Notes: generated by a model not told the origin, from the sequence alone. Positions 51,180 through 60,663 are shown, numbered from the stretch's first letter. The stretch: 64,000 nucleotides of DNA from Bacillota bacterium (GCA_023394955.1 JAEWZY010000045.1:1-64000); one strand, 5' to 3'. Program-made: numbers and translations.

Positions 51180-52463
51180 ATGGGCGCTATTATACTAATC
51201 TCAAGCTTGTTTATATTAGCGATAATTGGAGTGCCGCTGGCTTATACCCTAGGCGCTTCCGGGTTGCTCTATTTTTTGATTGAAAAACCAGAGTTTTTAA
51301 ATATCTTTGCCCAACGGGTTTGGTCGGGCACCAACTCAGCTGTTATGATCGCAATGCCGCTATTTATCTTAGCAGGTAATATAATGAATCGCGGCGGAAT
51401 AACCAAACGGATTATTGATTTTTGTTTGTTAATTGTCCGGCCGATTCATGGTGGGCTTGGTGAAGTAAATGTGCTTGATAGTATGATTTTTGGCGGAATT
51501 TCCGGTTCTTCGGTGGCGGATACGGCAGCCCTTGGTTCGATAATGATTCCAGCAATGGAAGAGAAGGGGTATGACCGTAAATTTGCCGCAGGAATTACCG
51601 TGGCCACTTCAACGATGGGCATGATCATCCCGCCGAGCATCCCGATGCTGGTTTATGCGATGGCTTCTGGGGAATCCGTTGGCGCCTTGTTTTTGGCCGG
51701 ATTGGTTCCTGGGGTTTTAATCGGTATCTGCCAGTTCGTTGTATGCAACATTATTTCCCGTAAGAGAAATTATTTACCTGAACCGACGAAGACTTCTTTT
51801 AAAGAGACCTGGGAAATACTGAAAGACAGTTCTTTTGCCATTGTAATGCCGATAATTATTGTCGGTTCCATTACATTTGGAGTTGTTACCGCTACCGAAT
51901 CGGCGGCTGTGGCTGTTTTATACGCATTGATAGTCGGTTTTTTCGTCTATAAAGAATTAAAAATTAAAGACTTGATTCCGATTTTAAAAGAAACTTTGAT
52001 TGCGAGTAGTTCAGTAATGTTCATCATCGGGTTTGCCATGATCTTTACCTGGGTGTTGGCTATTGAACAGATCCCCGCCCAAATCGGCGCCTTCTTTATG
52101 AGCCTACAAATTGATAAGATTTGGATTTTATTAGCTTTTGATTTGTTGATTTTAATTGTCGGCACTATGATTGACGTGTCTCCGGCTATTTTGTTGCTGA
52201 CCCCGATTATGCTGCCGGTAATGGAAAATGTAGGCATGAGCGGTTTGCAATTTGGGGCGGCTTTGATTACCGGCCTAGCCATCGGCTTGATAACTCCGCC
52301 GGTGGGGATGTGTTTAAATGCCTGTTCAAAGATTAATAAGATGCCGATTACTGATATTTTTATAGGGGCTACACCTTTTCTAATTTGCAATGTATTCATT
52401 TTTGTGCTAATAACTTTAATTCCGGAATTAACCACTTGGATACCGTCGTTATTCATGAAATAA
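51180..52463 (+). CDS. dctM: TRAP transporter large membrane subunit 2 (DctM family)
   Basis: A 427-residue channel subunit with about twelve helices. AMPLFILAGNIMNRGGITKR near residue 57, IFGGISGSSVADTAALG near 102, STMGMIIPPSIPMLVYAMAS near 140, TATESAAVAVLYAL near 233 and LITPPVGMCLNACSKIN near 375 define the family. The HpcH/HpaI aldolase gene follows after 48 nt, so the imported acid probably feeds an aldol cleavage. Confidence 0.94.
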   Translation: MGAIILISSLFILAIIGVPLAYTLGASGLLYFLIEKPEFLNIFAQRVWSGTNSAVMIAMPLFILAGNIMNRGGITKRIIDFCLLIVRPIHGGLGEVNVLDSMIFGGISGSSVADTAALGSIMIPAMEEKGYDRKFAAGITVATSTMGMIIPPSIPMLVYAMASGESVGALFLAGLVPGVLIGICQFVVCNIISRKRNYLPEPTKTSFKETWEILKDSSFAIVMPIIIVGSITFGVVTATESAAVAVLYALIVGFFVYKELKIKDLIPILKETLIASSSVMFIIGFAMIFTWVLAIEQIPAQIGAFFMSLQIDKIWILLAFDLLILIVGTMIDVSPAILLLTPIMLPVMENVGMSGLQFGAALITGLAIGLITPPVGMCLNACSKINKMPITDIFIGATPFLICNVFIFVLITLIPELTTWIPSLFMK

Positions 52464-52511
52464 TACTTTTTTATAATTTGTAATTTGACGGATACGAGAG
52501 GAGATGCCATT

Positions 52512-53300
52512 TTGGATTTAAAAGAAAAGATAAAAACAGGTCCGGTTTTTGGAGTCACCAATTATACGGGCGCAATCTGCGCCATTGAAACAATTGGAAA
52601 TTGGGGTTTTGATTTCGTCTATCTAGATATCGAACATACAGCATTACGGATCGGACCGGAGATGGAACGGCAGATCATGGCGGCGCGTTTAAGCGGGGTG
52701 TCGGCGCTGGTCCGATTGGCAAGCGTTGATGAGGTTGAGATTCGGAAAGCTCTGGAATTAGGGGCTGAAGGGGTAGTAATCCCGCACATCCGGACCAAAG
52801 AGGAGGCCGAGTTGTGCGTTAGGGCCGCCAAGTTTCCACCACTTGGTAGGCGGGGCGCGGAATCCAATGTCCGCGCGGCGAAGTTCGGGGGGCCGGGCTT
52901 TAAATGGGATGAGTATATCGCTGACAGTAACGGGGAAACGATGGTCATTCCAATGGCAGAGGATTTCGAGTTTATCGACAACCTGGAAGAGATCTTATCC
53001 GTTCCGGGAATTGACGCGGTCAATTTTGGTCCGGTGGACTATTCATTGTCCATTCTCGAACCGGTAGGGTATCAAATGGGAACCAAGGTAAAGATCGCTT
53101 ATGAAAAGCTGGTTAAGGCGGCTCGTCCCAAGGGAATCGGAATTATGGGTCCGGTAGTTCCGCCGACTTTGGAGAATGTTCAAGATGCTATCGTCACTGG
53201 CATGAACATGATAATCATGGGTAACGATATGTATCATTTTCAAAATTCCTGCCGAAAAATGATTACCGAATGCGTTGAACCGCTTCGTAACCAAAATTAA
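52512..53300 (+). CDS. HpcH/HpaI-family aldolase
   Basis: A 262-residue class II aldolase of the 4-hydroxy-2-oxoheptanedioate / 2-dehydro-3-deoxyglucarate aldolase type. DFVYLDIEHTALRIGPEMER near residue 36 holds the active-site His; ALVRLASVDEVEIRKALELG supplies an Arg; NFGPVDYSLSI near 172 has the metal Asp. It splits 2-oxo-3-deoxy acids to pyruvate and an aldehyde. The frame opens at 52485, but TTG at 52512, 8 nt after GAGAGGAG, is the better start. Substrate presumably an acid brought in by TRAP system 2. Confidence 0.86.
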   Translation: MDLKEKIKTGPVFGVTNYTGAICAIETIGNWGFDFVYLDIEHTALRIGPEMERQIMAARLSGVSALVRLASVDEVEIRKALELGAEGVVIPHIRTKEEAELCVRAAKFPPLGRRGAESNVRAAKFGGPGFKWDEYIADSNGETMVIPMAEDFEFIDNLEEILSVPGIDAVNFGPVDYSLSILEPVGYQMGTKVKIAYEKLVKAARPKGIGIMGPVVPPTLENVQDAIVTGMNMIIMGNDMYHFQNSCRKMITECVEPLRNQN

Positions 53301-53317
53301 TGTCGGGGTGAAAACGG

Positions 53318-53603
53318 ATGAATGCTATTATTATGAATGGGCGCGATCAGGTTGCAACTGTGCTAAAATCGATCCAAGTCAATGATGAAATACTGGTTGG
53401 CAACTCTGCCAAAGAAATGGGGTTACGTTTATCAGCCATTGAAGCAATAGCAATCGGTCATAAAGTCGCTCTGATCGATCTTGAAACCGGGTGTTGAAAT
53501 CCGAAAATTTGGAGAAGTGATTGGGGTCACTTCGCGGAAAATATGTCGTGGACAGCACGTCCATGTTCATAACATAGTGAGCAAGTTTTCCGGAAATATT
53601 TGA
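53318..53603 (+). pseudogene. Frameshifted UxaA-family lyase small subunit
   Basis: The first frame (53318-53497) reads QVNDEILVGNSAKEMGLRLS and GHKVALIDLETG before a premature stop. From 53493 the +1 frame continues with VEIRKFGEVIGVTSRKI and HVHVHNIVSKF to a stop at 53601. Joined, they make a normal SAF-domain small subunit. One extra base near 53490-53494 broke it. The intact counterpart is at 20231-20557. Confidence 0.85.
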
Positions 53604-53620
53604 AAGAAGGAGATCCACAG

Positions 53621-53812
53621 ATGAAGTTTATGGGTTACCATCGTAAAGACGGTTCGGTCGGGATCCGGAATTATGTGGCTGTTCTTCCTACGATAGGTTG
53701 TGCCTACGAATTGGCGGCTTCTATTGCTGAAGGTTTTGAAAATACGGTTCCGCTATTGCATAATCACGCTTGTATCAGAGTGGGTTACAATTATATGCCA
53801 CCGGTTTATTAA
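53621..53812 (+). pseudogene. Truncated UxaA-family lyase large subunit
   Basis: Only the first 63 residues remain: MGYHRKDGSVGIRNYVAVLP, then TIGCAYELAASIAEGF and VPLLHNHACIRVGYNY, matching the N terminus of the 393-residue protein at 20623. The rest of the gene is absent. The start has a good AAGGAG site. Together with the frameshifted small subunit, it shows loss of this lyase from operon 2. Confidence 0.85.
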
Positions 53813-54020
53813 TGTGAATTATCTTTACCAGACGCTATCTTATGCGACGTTACGAGTATGATGCAAAGGGGGGGCCGTAAAGCTGTTTTTAGCAGTTAAC
53901 GGTACTCCCTTTTGTATGAAAAAGATCTGAACTTCCAGTTCAGATCAGATTGACTGTGGTTTATAATTAAAGTAAGAATCGATGTATAGTAGATTATTAA
54001 ATGTAAAAGGGGAAAGTATC

Positions 54021-55031
54021 GTGGTATGTTTTCGGTCGGGATTGGTTATTATCGTGGTGATCGGTTTGCTACTATCGGGATGCTTCAGACAATATGCTTC
54101 ATTAGAACTAAAACCCGAAAATCAAGTTATTTTACGCTTAGCGGATACCTTGAATTCCAATACTCCTTCGACAATGGGGTGTATCGAATTTGCCCGTTTA
54201 GTCGAGAAGCGGAGCAATGGTAGAATTAAAGTTCGTATTTTCGATAACGGAAAGTTAGGGGATGAACTTAGCGTTATTGAACAGGTACAGTTTGGCGGGG
54301 TCGATATTGCCAGAGTAAAATCAGTGCTGTTAAGTGAATATTTGAACAAGTATAATGTGCTTTTTATGCCAAATATTTATCGGGATGAAGCTCATATGTG
54401 GAAAGTGCTCGAAGGGAAAATGGGGACTGACTTTAGCAACGAACTTTTGAAAGAAAAATTTGTGATGTTATGCTGGTATGAGGTTGGTAAATGCGGTTTT
54501 TATAATACAAAACGGATAATCCACTCATCGGGAGACTTTAAAGGTTTGAAACTCGGAATACCTAAATCCAGATTGATGGTAGATTATATTTCTTCTTTAG
54601 GCGCCGTCCCGGTTACGCTGGAATCGTCAAATTTGTTTAAAGAGCTTCAAAACCATACGGTAGATGGAGCCGAATGTAGTTTAGTCCTTTACTATCTACA
54701 AAAATATTACGAAGTTGCGCGATTTTATGCAATTGACACCCAATCGTGTATTCCGGATATCTTAGTTGCCAGCCGGGTATCGATGATGCAATTAACCAAA
54801 AAAGATCAGGAGATTATTATAAATGCCGCTTTGGAATCGGTCGATTTTGAAAGGCGGGTTTTACGGAAAAAACAACAGGAGGCACTGGCGATGCTTAGGA
54901 AAGATGGGGTTACGATCACTTCATTCGATAAAAGTCAAAATTATCAGATATGGCAAAACCTGAGATCTACACTGGAACATTTAAGTATGGAAGAACGGCG
55001 TCTTCTGAAACAAATTCAGGATTCCTACTGA
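54021..55031 (+). CDS. DctP-like lipoprotein lacking the carboxylate Arg, probable sensor
   Basis: A 336-residue lipoprotein. A lipobox LLLSGC ends the signal peptide near residue 20. The mature part is DctP-like: LNSNTPSTMGCIEFARLVEK, RIKVRIFDNGKLGDELSVIE. The motif that is GLK-I/M-RTP in both transport receptors here reads GLKLGIPKSRL, so the ligand-binding Arg is absent, and VDGQENP is changed to VDGAECS. The GTG at 54021 follows GGGGAAAG. It is followed by a histidine kinase and response regulator rather than by membrane subunits, so it probably senses rather than transports. Confidence 0.82.
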   Translation: MVCFRSGLVIIVVIGLLLSGCFRQYASLELKPENQVILRLADTLNSNTPSTMGCIEFARLVEKRSNGRIKVRIFDNGKLGDELSVIEQVQFGGVDIARVKSVLLSEYLNKYNVLFMPNIYRDEAHMWKVLEGKMGTDFSNELLKEKFVMLCWYEVGKCGFYNTKRIIHSSGDFKGLKLGIPKSRLMVDYISSLGAVPVTLESSNLFKELQNHTVDGAECSLVLYYLQKYYEVARFYAIDTQSCIPDILVASRVSMMQLTKKDQEIIINAALESVDFERRVLRKKQQEALAMLRKDGVTITSFDKSQNYQIWQNLRSTLEHLSMEERRLLKQIQDSY

Positions 55032-55056
55032 GTTTTATTTTTAGGAGCTACTAAAC

Positions 55057-56577
55057 ATGACGAACGGGTTAAAACAATATTGGTACCGGCTGTCGATTCG
55101 CGGAAAACAGTTTGCTTTTTATATTCTGATCATTGCTTGTATCAGCATATTCAATTTTTTTGTGCTTGAAAGGTATAATCAATTTATTCGACAGTATAAT
55201 GCGAATACCAATAAGTTTTTCAATGTCATTCAGTTGAAAAAAGAATTAACGGAGAGTATGTCCTGTATCTCTAAGTTTTTGGAAAACCGGAACTTAGAGG
55301 ATCTCGATCTGTATAATGAGAGTGTTTATCGGTTCGAAATGGCAATATTGAAGATGGAAAAAGATCCAGCCAGTTTAAATAGTTATTTTTTAATAAGGGC
55401 GATTAAAAATTCTTATATATCGGCTTACGATGAATATAATGCCGCAATTACCAAGCGCCGAGTTTCAAACTCGGGGTATCGGATTCATGAATATAAGGCC
55501 AGACGAATTTATCAGTACATGTTGGATTATATCGACAACTTATCGGAAATTAACTTAGTTGAAGGAAACACCATATACGAACGATTAACACAGAATGTCA
55601 GGTTAATGCGGACAGTGATCCTTGCAAGTATTATCTTGGTAACTTTGATCTGTCTCGGATTCGGAATTAAATTTTCCAATTATCTTACCAAACCGATCAA
55701 GCAATTGGCGATGCTCTCATCCCAAATGGCTGAAGGTAATCTGGATGTTCGACCACTACAGGTTAAATCCCATGATGAGGTAGGGATACTCGCCAACTCA
55801 TTCAATACCATGAGTCAAAGCATCCAGCAAATGGTGAAAGACTTAAAAAGCAAATCGGTGCTTGAGAAGAAGTTGCATAATGAAGAGATTAAGAATATGA
55901 AGATGCAACAACTATTAAAGGAAGCGCGTTTTTTAAGTCTACAGGCTCAGATTAATCCGCATTTTCTTTTTAATACCTTAAATACAATCTCGCGGATTAT
56001 TATGTTTAATAAAAACGAGGACGCGATCCGGTTAATTGAATCATTTGCGAATTTATTACACTATAATTTAGGAGATTTTCATAAGCAGGTCCCAATAAAA
56101 AAGGAATTAGAAATTATTAGACATTATTTATATATCCAAAAGTACCGTTTCGAAGAACGACTAAACTTTACAATCTTTTGCAACAATTCGAAGCTGTTGG
56201 AAGTCCCGATTCCATGCCTCGCCCTCCAACCGTTGGTAGAAAACTCAATTATTCATGGGATTGAACCAAAAGAAGCGGGTGGAAAGATTCGAATTAAAAT
56301 TACGGAAGTTTCCAACGAAATCATTATCAAGATTATTGATAATGGGATTGGTATCTCTAAAGCGCGTATGGAATCAATTAAGGACTTAAAAGCTAATAAT
56401 CATATCGGACATAGTAATGCCATTGGCATTGCTAATGTCGCTCACCGATTGAGCATTTTTACCGGGTTGAGTGAATGTTTTGGGATCCGAAGCATTGAAG
56501 GTCTTGGAACAATAGTTGTCGTTAAAATTCCCCAAAAAAAGGGAGGTATTCTTGGTGAAACTATTAATTGCCGATGA
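55057..56577 (+). CDS. YesM-type sensor histidine kinase
   Basis: A 506-residue kinase: helix at about 20-37, an extracytoplasmic helical domain, a second helix at about 188-208, a HAMP segment (KPIKQLAMLSSQMAEGNL), a coiled coil and the catalytic part. The phospho-acceptor motif is SLQAQINPHFLFNTLNTISR (about 288-307). The ATPase N-box is LQPLVENSIIHGIEP and the G-box is IKIIDNGIGIS. It probably reads the lipoprotein encoded upstream and signals to the regulator, whose gene it overlaps. Confidence 0.92.
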   Translation: MTNGLKQYWYRLSIRGKQFAFYILIIACISIFNFFVLERYNQFIRQYNANTNKFFNVIQLKKELTESMSCISKFLENRNLEDLDLYNESVYRFEMAILKMEKDPASLNSYFLIRAIKNSYISAYDEYNAAITKRRVSNSGYRIHEYKARRIYQYMLDYIDNLSEINLVEGNTIYERLTQNVRLMRTVILASIILVTLICLGFGIKFSNYLTKPIKQLAMLSSQMAEGNLDVRPLQVKSHDEVGILANSFNTMSQSIQQMVKDLKSKSVLEKKLHNEEIKNMKMQQLLKEARFLSLQAQINPHFLFNTLNTISRIIMFNKNEDAIRLIESFANLLHYNLGDFHKQVPIKKELEIIRHYLYIQKYRFEERLNFTIFCNNSKLLEVPIPCLALQPLVENSIIHGIEPKEAGGKIRIKITEVSNEIIIKIIDNGIGISKARMESIKDLKANNHIGHSNAIGIANVAHRLSIFTGLSECFGIRSIEGLGTIVVVKIPQKKGGILGETINCR

Positions 56578-58105
56578 CGAATCCATTGAACGGACGGCAT
56601 TAAAGTTTATTCTCCGCAACTCCGGCCTTGATATTGAATTGATCGGAGAGGCCTTGAATGGAAGGCAAGCGGTAGCTAAAACCTTAAAATACTTACCGGA
56701 TATTGTGATTATGGATATCAAGATGCCGGGAATTGATGGGCTGGAAGCGGCACGTCAAATTAAAGGCGCTTATCCCGATTGTAAAATTATCATGCTAACC
56801 GCCTATGGCTACTTTGATTATGCCCAAACTGCGATTAAAATCGGGGTGGAGGATTATGTAGTCAAGCCGGTTAATAGTGCGAATTTAATTGAAGTTATCC
56901 AAAAAGTATTGACAAAGATTGAAGAAGAAAAATTGGAGAAAAGCAAATATGTTGAGACTGAAACAAAGTTGCGCCAAGTAACGGAGTGCTTTAAAAACGA
57001 GATTTTATCGTCGATGATAGTTGGGGACATTGAGGAAGAACGGATTGAGGAATATATTCATCATTTGGGTATAACCTTTGAACAGGGAATAGCTGCGGTA
57101 GCGGTCCTTAATAGCGACTCCCTTATTTTACCTAAAAACAGGCGTGAAAGATGGTTTGAACAAATCCAAGAGATAATCTTTGACCTTGAAGTCGAATTTT
57201 TCCTTAACCGACAAGGTAACCGATTTAATATGTTATTGGTTTTACATAATAAGGATAATCTCAACCGATTGATTCCATTCCTCTTTAATGAAATCAAAAA
57301 TAGAATTGATGAACCGGATTGCCACTTGAGTATCGGGGTGAGTAAACCTTTTACCCAAATTACTATGGTGACTAAGGCGTTTTTTCAGGCTTCCATAGCA
57401 TGTAGTAAATGCGATGACCGGGTAATTTGTTACGACCAATTAATGGATAGTAAAAATGGATGTTCAAAATATCCATTAGATAAGGAGAAAACAATCTACG
57501 AAAAGTTGATCAAGGGAGAACGGGAAGGCACTATCGATGCCTTTCAAGAAATCTGGGACTGGATGGTTCAGACATCCGAAACCAATGAGGAACTTAAAGA
57601 AAAGGCATATCAATTTATTGTTATAATTCATCGATTAATTACTGAGGATTTTAATATCGATGAACGATTGGAATATTATCGCAGCGGGCTTCAACCCTTA
57701 AACCAAATAAATGAAGTGGGAGATTACTGCCGGAAAACTTTACTTTGTTATTTGACAAAAATTTATGAAGGAATGAAAGAACCTTCCGTTGTAATCATTG
57801 ATGAAGTATGTAGATATATCGGAGAAAATTATATGAATGAGGTTACCTTAGACTCAATCGCGTCGCACGTGGGGTTTAGTCGCTTTTACTTCAGCAAACT
57901 ATTTAAGCAATATAAGGGAATGAATTTTATCGATTATTTGACATTGGTTCGAATTGGTAAATCTAAAGAATTGCTAAAGAATACGAAGTTAAGCGTGAAA
58001 GATATCGGTTATTCGGTTGGGTATTGCGACCCCAACTATTATACGAGTGTCTTCAAGAAGACCGAAGGGATTACACCAACCGAATATAGAAGTAGATGTA
58101 TATAA
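56555..58105 (+). CDS. YesN-type response regulator with AraC output domain
   Basis: A 516-residue protein. The receiver (residues 1-120) has LLIADDESIER, DIVIMDIKMPGIDGLEA with the phospho-Asp, and the Lys in EDYVVKPVNS. A middle domain of unknown function follows. The C terminus is an AraC DNA-binding domain (TLDSIASHVGFSRFYFSKLF, then IGYSVGYCDPNYYTSVFKK). It starts at GTG 56555 after GGGAGG. It likely activates TRAP operon 2 or lyase genes in response to an organic acid. Confidence 0.92.
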   Translation: MKLLIADDESIERTALKFILRNSGLDIELIGEALNGRQAVAKTLKYLPDIVIMDIKMPGIDGLEAARQIKGAYPDCKIIMLTAYGYFDYAQTAIKIGVEDYVVKPVNSANLIEVIQKVLTKIEEEKLEKSKYVETETKLRQVTECFKNEILSSMIVGDIEEERIEEYIHHLGITFEQGIAAVAVLNSDSLILPKNRRERWFEQIQEIIFDLEVEFFLNRQGNRFNMLLVLHNKDNLNRLIPFLFNEIKNRIDEPDCHLSIGVSKPFTQITMVTKAFFQASIACSKCDDRVICYDQLMDSKNGCSKYPLDKEKTIYEKLIKGEREGTIDAFQEIWDWMVQTSETNEELKEKAYQFIVIIHRLITEDFNIDERLEYYRSGLQPLNQINEVGDYCRKTLLCYLTKIYEGMKEPSVVIIDEVCRYIGENYMNEVTLDSIASHVGFSRFYFSKLFKQYKGMNFIDYLTLVRIGKSKELLKNTKLSVKDIGYSVGYCDPNYYTSVFKKTEGITPTEYRSRCI

Positions 58106-58355
58106 TCTACTTCGTAATGCAATTGTTCCAAGTGGAGCAGTTAAAAACTCAGCTAACGATGTAAGGGAATCCTGTCGGTCGTTGATATTTTTATCAGCAT
58201 TAAGATCACCTTGCCGGAGAATTCTGACGCCTCTTAAATACCTTGGGCCGGAGGAAGAAGAGTTTTATGACGAGGGCGCCGAGGAAGTTGAGGAGATTTA
58301 TGAAGAACTGAAGGAGAAAAAATAAATTGGTCATAATTGGGATAGACTTTAGCTA
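58106..58355 (+). other. Gap with a possible acidic C-terminal remnant
   Basis: A frame ending at 58325 encodes LGPEEEEFYDEGAEEVEEI and other acidic residues, but it starts inside the regulator gene and has no ribosome site or family. It may be the end of a lost gene. No other feature is seen before the terminator. Confidence 0.3.
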
Positions 58356-58386
58356 AAGAGGTTGAAACGAAAACCTCTTCTTTTTT
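58356..58386 (+). terminator. Rho-independent terminator
   Basis: AAGAGGTT (58356-58363) and AACCTCTT (58372-58379) pair around an 8-base loop and are followed by CTTTTTT. Closes the sensor-regulator operon. Confidence 0.85.
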
Positions 58387-58440
58387 ATTCATTTCGTATA
58401 AAAATAATCGAAGCAAATGGTTAATTAAATCATTATTTAA

Positions 58441-58469
58441 TTGACTTTAATAAAGTAAAGGTATAAAAT
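58441..58469 (+). promoter_or_regulatory. Promoter of the Mrp-like gene
   Basis: TTGACT (58441-58446) and TAAAAT (58464-58469) with a 17-base spacer. The shared element follows 7 bases later in the opposite orientation. Confidence 0.68.
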
Positions 58470-58476
58470 TATTTAT

Positions 58477-58486
58477 GGGCATATGC
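58477..58486. promoter_or_regulatory. GCATATGCCC regulatory element, copy 6 (reverse orientation)
   Basis: GGGCATATGC, the reverse complement of the core found at the other five units. Its presence before the Mrp-NifX-DUF134 block links that block to the DUF5320 and NifX-MinD operons. Confidence 0.7.
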
Positions 58487-58652
58487 TACTTAGAAATATT
58501 AGAGCAAGAGTTGGAAGTTTACTACGGCAGTTTTCAAATTGTGAAACTTGTTAATAGAGAATATTTGTTTTAACTAAAGTATCCTTGCGAAACAATTTGA
58601 AAGCAGCCTACATTAAAAAATAAGTTAAAAACTTCAAAGAAAGGTGACGTCA

Positions 58653-59438
58653 ATGAGCGCAGCTGAACCAAGCCCTTTTGAGAAAATCCAAAACCCTTAT
58701 GGCGTAATTAAAAATGTTGTAGCGGTTATGAGCGGGAAAGGAGGGGTAGGTAAATCCTCTATCACCGCTTTGCTAGCTTCGGCTTTGAATAAAAAAGGGT
58801 TGAAGGTCGGTGTTTTGGATGCCGATATTACCGGGCCTAGCATTCCCAAAGTCTTCGGGGTTAAAGAAAAAGCTCAGGTAATCGGGGAAACGATCCTGCC
58901 TCCGGAGACCCCTTTAGGGATAAAAATTATGTCCATTAATTTAATTCTGGAAAACGAGGAAGACCCGGTAATTTGGCGGGGGCCGTTGATTGCGGGAACG
59001 GTTAAACAATTTTTCGAACAGGTTGACTGGGGAGACCTCGATTATTTAGTGGTTGACCTGCCGCCGGGCACCGGTGATGTCCCATTGACCGTAATGCAGT
59101 CGCTACCCTTAAATGGGATGGTTGTGGTCTCTTCACCCCAGGAGTTGGTGGCCTTAATCGTCAAAAAAGCAATCAACATGGCCGGTAAGATGGGCGTTCC
59201 GATTTTGGGCCTGATTGAAAATATGAGTTACTTTGAATGCCCCGATTGTAAAGGTAAAACCGAGTTATTCGGTAAAAGCCGGGCGGAGGCCGTGGCTTCG
59301 GAAACCGGAATCCCTCTATTGGGGCGGCTGCCGATCGTGCCCGAATTGGCCCGAATGAGTGATGAAGGAAAGATTGAAGCATTTGAATCTATTGTTCCTG
59401 GGTTCTTTGATGAAGTAGCCAATAATATGTTGGACTAA
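58653..59438 (+). CDS. Mrp/NBP35 (ApbC)-family iron-sulfur carrier ATPase
   Basis: A 261-residue P-loop ATPase: GKGGVGKSSITALLASAL near residue 28, DADITGPSIPKVFG near 52, LVVDLPPGTGDVPLTVM near 132, and the cluster-binding Cys pair in ECPDCKGKTELFG near 192. In other organisms Mrp/ApbC assembles and delivers 4Fe-4S clusters. The ATG at 58653 follows AAAGGTG; an in-frame GTG lies at 58644. It heads a NifX-like and DUF134 gene block. Confidence 0.93.
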   Translation: MSAAEPSPFEKIQNPYGVIKNVVAVMSGKGGVGKSSITALLASALNKKGLKVGVLDADITGPSIPKVFGVKEKAQVIGETILPPETPLGIKIMSINLILENEEDPVIWRGPLIAGTVKQFFEQVDWGDLDYLVVDLPPGTGDVPLTVMQSLPLNGMVVVSSPQELVALIVKKAINMAGKMGVPILGLIENMSYFECPDCKGKTELFGKSRAEAVASETGIPLLGRLPIVPELARMSDEGKIEAFESIVPGFFDEVANNMLD

Positions 59439-59479
59439 CCGGAATTAAAAAGATAAACTGACTAAGGAGTGAAATTTTT

Positions 59480-59836
59480 ATGAAAATTGCCATTGCCAGC
59501 GAAGGAAATTATGTCGCCGAACATTTCGGCCATTGTGAAGGATTCACCATTTTTGAGGTTGAAGACAAAGAGACAAGAGGAAAACAGTTTATCGCCAATC
59601 CCGGGCACCAACCGGGATTTCTACCGAATTATCTCAACGATCTAGGCGTGAAAGTAATCATCGCCGGAGGCATGGGTAGCGGGGCTATTGAAATATTTAA
59701 TGAGAAAGGGATCAAAGTAATTACCGGTGTTGCAGGCGATTTAAAAACCACAATCGAAAAATATCTCCACGATGAACTGCAATCATCAGGAAGCGTTTGC
59801 CACCAGCATCAACATGCGGGTGAGTGTGGGCATTGA
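59480..59836 (+). CDS. NifX-like domain protein 2 with His-rich tail
   Basis: A 118-residue NifX-fold protein: KIAIASEGNYVAEHFGHCEG near the N terminus and VKVIIAGGMGSGAIEIFNEK near 53. The C-terminal tail CHQHQHAGECGH could bind a metal. It follows Mrp by 41 nt and precedes DUF134. As with the first NifX-like protein, a role in holding metal clusters is likely but not shown. Confidence 0.86.
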   Translation: MKIAIASEGNYVAEHFGHCEGFTIFEVEDKETRGKQFIANPGHQPGFLPNYLNDLGVKVIIAGGMGSGAIEIFNEKGIKVITGVAGDLKTTIEKYLHDELQSSGSVCHQHQHAGECGH

Positions 59837-59909
59837 GAGAAATATATTTGCAGTCCGTTTTTAGTGGTGGTATTATTAAAGCATAATGGTATAAATAGGG
59901 AGTGGACCA

Positions 59910-60386
59910 ATGCCTAGACCGGTTAAATGGAGAAAAGTCGCTTTTATTCCCGGAGTCCGCTATTATGTTCCGGTAGGAGTGCCCCAATACAACTTGGAAG
60001 AGAATGTCCTGAAAATTGAGGAATTAGAAGCTATTCGCCTCAAAGATCTGGAGGGGTTGGAACAAGAAGAGTGCGCCAAACGGATGGAAGTATCCCGTCA
60101 GACTTTTCAACGGATTTTAGTGGATGCCCATAAAAAAATCGCCGAATCTTTAGTTAATGGTAAAGCGATTCGGATTGAAGGCGGTAATTTTACCAGCAAC
60201 ATTTGCCCGGTTAAATGTTTGGATTGCGAAAAAGAATGGCAAGAAAGCTTCGAGAACTACCGTAAAGTTTTAGAAGGCAGCTATGAATGTCCCAACTGTG
60301 GTTCAAAGGAGGTTACTTGCGCTTTCGGCAAGGGCAAACGCTTTTGCGGGGGGCGCTGTTGGCGGCATGGTCAAAACCGTGAATAA
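59910..60386 (+). CDS. DUF134 (UPF0251) protein with a zinc-ribbon-like C terminus
   Basis: A 158-residue protein. The N-terminal half is the DUF134 helix-turn-helix-like part: MPRPVKWRKVAF, LEAIRLKDLEGLEQEECAKR and MEVSRQTFQRILVDAHKKIA, similar to a sigma-70 region 4. The C-terminal half has CPVKCLDCEKEW and CPNCGSKEVTCAF, likely a zinc ribbon or cluster site. It may be a DNA-binding regulator of the cluster-handling genes. The start follows AGGGAG. Confidence 0.85.
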   Translation: MPRPVKWRKVAFIPGVRYYVPVGVPQYNLEENVLKIEELEAIRLKDLEGLEQEECAKRMEVSRQTFQRILVDAHKKIAESLVNGKAIRIEGGNFTSNICPVKCLDCEKEWQESFENYRKVLEGSYECPNCGSKEVTCAFGKGKRFCGGRCWRHGQNRE

Positions 60387-60663
60387 TGCGGAATATAAGC
60401 ATAACATGCCGCATAAATATTATCGATGCCTTATAGGCTTTAGAGTTAGGAGCAACTATATCAATTGGTGAACAAGGAAAATATGTTGCAATAATTCAGG
60501 GTCGGAATTTATAGCACATACAGGTGGTTCGATTTGGATCAAAAATCAATAAAGGCCATTGTGTTTTAGGCAATTATCGGCAAATTAGCTCTTAGATGCC
60601 TAAATTTGACTTACTAATTTAAATAGGATATAATTAGAATAACTTTTCATATTTTATCTTCCT
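60387..60663 (+). other. Non-coding gap
   Basis: Between DUF134 and the c-di-AMP aptamer. AT-rich, with a promoter for the riboswitch transcript presumably in its last third (TATAAT-like AGGATATAATTAG at about 60626). No gene seen. Confidence 0.4.

Noticed and set aside
51947..52561. 204-codon minus-strand frame
   Set aside because: Shadow of the DctM gene; composition is the mirror image of membrane helices and no family fits.
58017..58325. 102-codon frame after the AraC regulator
   Set aside because: Starts inside the regulator gene without a ribosome site; only the acidic tail is odd, kept as a possible remnant.
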